Below are positions 62,626 through 64,000 of a stretch of 64,000 bases of DNA, in pieces. The DNA comes from Thiosulfatimonas sediminis (lineage in GTDB: Bacteria > Pseudomonadota > Gammaproteobacteria > Thiomicrospirales > Thiomicrospiraceae). The stretch lies in NCBI RefSeq assembly GCF_011398355.1, contig NZ_AP021889.1:124001-188000 (forward strand). Direction: 5' to 3'. The position numbers and the translations under genes are program-made. Below the pieces are notes generated by a model, which saw only the letters and a program-made list of their open reading frames with translations, was not told the DNA's origin and made no database searches. Every line of letters begins with the position of its first letter. Position 1 is the first letter of the stretch.

Positions 62626-64000
62626 TTAATCGCGAGGCTTTCTGCGCGCACGTGGTGCAGCAGGATTTGGTTTAGCGTCTTTATTACTGTGACGGCTTAA
62701 ACGCACGCGTTCAGTCCCTTGTGATTTTACTTCGGAAATTTTTAGTTGTTGTCCACATACCCACGCTTTTTTCAAATCAGCAAGGGCATCTTTCGACATC
62801 TTTTCCGGAAGGTCAACCATTGAATAACTGTCTTCGATGGTTAGCTGACGGATAAATTCGCTGTCGATATTCGCTTCGTTAGCAATACAACCCACGATAT
62901 TACCTGGACGAACGCCGTGTGAGCGGCCGACTTCGATACGGTAACGGCTCATGCCTTCATCCGGCGCGCTGCTTTGACGGCGTGGTTTACGTTCCGCACC
63001 ACCGTCACGGTTATCGCGACGTTCACCACGGTCGCCACGGTTGTTGCGATCGCCACGACGGTCGTCACGCTCAAATCCACGGTCGCCACCGCTTCGCTCA
63101 CGAGTCGAAACTTCACGCACAGGCTTGTCTTCGATAAAGAAAGGCACGTCGCCTTGCATCATACGTGCAAGCGCGGCAGCAATTTCAGCGGCCGGAACGT
63201 TTTGCTCGTTTTCAACTTGTTCGATTAGGTTTTGGTAGAAGCTTAAATCATCTTGACCAAGCGCTTCAACAATACGCGTTTTGAAACGATCTACGCGAGT
63301 GTCGTTAATGGTTTGCGCTGACGGTAAGTGCATTTCGTCAACTAATTGTTTGGTAGTGCGTTCAATCGATTTCAGTAAACGGCGCTCGCGCGGTGTAACA
63401 AACAGTATCGCAGTACCGGAGCGACCAGCACGACCAGTACGACCGATACGGTGCACGTAGGATTCGTTATCTTGCGGGATATCAAAGTTAACAACATGGC
63501 TGATACGTGGAACATCAAGACCACGAGCAACGACGTCGGTTGCGACTAAAATATCCAGTTTGCCGGTTTTCAATTGGTCAACAATGCGTTCACGTTGATT
63601 CTGAGCAATATCGCCATTCAGTGCGGCGGCTGAGTAACCGCGCGCTTCCAGTTTTTCGGCCAAGTCAATGGTGGCATTTTTGGTGCGCACGAAGATAATC
63701 ATGCCGTCAATTTCGGAAGACTCTGCTTCTAAGATACGAGTTAGCGCATCAAGTTTGTGCCCTCCGCTGACCAGTAAGAATTTTTGTGCAATCGTGATGG
63801 CCGTCGCTGTTTTTTGCTTGATGATGACTTCAATCGGATCGTTCAGGTAGTTGCTGGCAATACGGTGGATTTCGTTTGGCATCGTGGCTGAGAAAAGCGC
63901 AATTTGACGTGTATCTGGCGTGTGTTCAAGCACCCACTCAACGTCATCGATGAAGCCCATACGGAGCATTTCATCGGCTTCATCCAAAACCAACAGTTTT
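62626..64000 (-). CDS. deaD: DEAD-box RNA helicase, DeaD/CsdA-like (5' part outside window)
   Basis: About 458 residues of the C-terminal part. DEAD motif II is in VLDEADEMLRMGF, motif III in FSATMP, motif VI in HRIGRTGRAGRSG. After the helicase core come a basic Gly/Arg/Asp-rich linker (about 300-350 of the visible part) and a DbpA-type RNA-binding domain (YRIEVGRSHGVRPGNIVG). DeaD helps ribosome assembly and mRNA turnover, especially in the cold. The Walker A part lies beyond base 64000. Confidence 0.92.
   Translation of the reverse strand, partial: KLLVLDEADEMLRMGFIDDVEWVLEHTPDTRQIALFSATMPNEIHRIASNYLNDPIEVIIKQKTATAITIAQKFLLVSGGHKLDALTRILEAESSEIDGMIIFVRTKNATIDLAEKLEARGYSAAALNGDIAQNQRERIVDQLKTGKLDILVATDVVARGLDVPRISHVVNFDIPQDNESYVHRIGRTGRAGRSGTAILFVTPRERRLLKSIERTTKQLVDEMHLPSAQTINDTRVDRFKTRIVEALGQDDLSFYQNLIEQVENEQNVPAAEIAAALARMMQGDVPFFIEDKPVREVSTRERSGGDRGFERDDRRGDRNNRGDRGERRDNRDGGAERKPRRQSSAPDEGMSRYRIEVGRSHGVRPGNIVGCIANEANIDSEFIRQLTIEDSYSMVDLPEKMSKDALADLKKAWVCGQQLKISEVKSQGTERVRLSRHSNKDAKPNPAAPRARRKPRD

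Overview
The window is a stretch of bacterial chromosome, best explained as a sulfur-oxidising gammaproteobacterium of the Thiomicrospira/Thiomicrorhabdus/Hydrogenovibrio type. That assignment is an inference. It rests on soxCD standing alone beside molybdenum-cofactor genes, a hemCDXY cluster, cmoB, tmcA, mnmC, several rhodanese and glutathione/peroxide genes, and moderate GC. Most of the window is ordinary core metabolism in short operons separated by clear rho-independent terminators.

Layout. 1-510: the 3' end of cmoB. 683-2102: an ArsR-rhodanese regulator, then a 770-base gene-free stretch with a strong promoter, a 9-2-9 palindrome, hairpins and an orphan terminator. 2103-9097: a six-gene MoxR/DUF58/VWA/BatD operon. 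9441-10616: a thioredoxin and small genes. 11185-16950: the most unusual locus. It has a Ser/Thr-rich small protein, a structured leader RNA, an unrecognised 336-aa protein and a 1092-aa LapA-like retention-module protein with seven 207-bp tandem repeats. 17017-24167: apt, argH, a thioredoxin-like lipoprotein and hemCDXY. 24233-29125: PilZ, pldA, flavin reductase, xthA, rhodanese and purU. 29200-29985: a small AT-rich islet with a self-contained promoter/operator and one gene. 29988-38265: tmcA-msrB, mnmC, thiD, a CinA-like protein and a YhiN-like flavoprotein. 38573-45448: a peroxiredoxin-glutaredoxin fusion, glutathione reductase, PilZ, gamma carbonic anhydrase, a DUF4010 membrane protein and a FIST sensor. 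45849-51737: katG, aroE, an outer-membrane protein, hemB and a hypothetical gene. 51984-58887: soxCD followed by moaA-moaD-moaE, moeA and moaC. 58874-64000: a GIY-YIG protein, a PhnD-like binding protein with a GGDEF/EAL enzyme, and the 3' part of a DEAD-box helicase gene.

How genes work together. SoxCD needs molybdopterin and heme, and the window holds five Moco genes plus hemB, hemC, hemD, hemX and hemY. KatG, the peroxiredoxin-glutaredoxin fusion, glutathione reductase, MsrB and TrxC form an oxidative-stress set. Two single-domain PilZ proteins, a GGDEF/EAL enzyme and a LapA-like protein carrying a TAAG LapG-type site suggest c-di-GMP-controlled attachment. LapD, LapG and the type I secretion genes are not in the window.

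Across the window eight intergenic copies of one short repeat family were found by eye. Their ends are inverted, several are flanked by TA, and they look like a MITE. No tRNA, rRNA or CRISPR array was seen.
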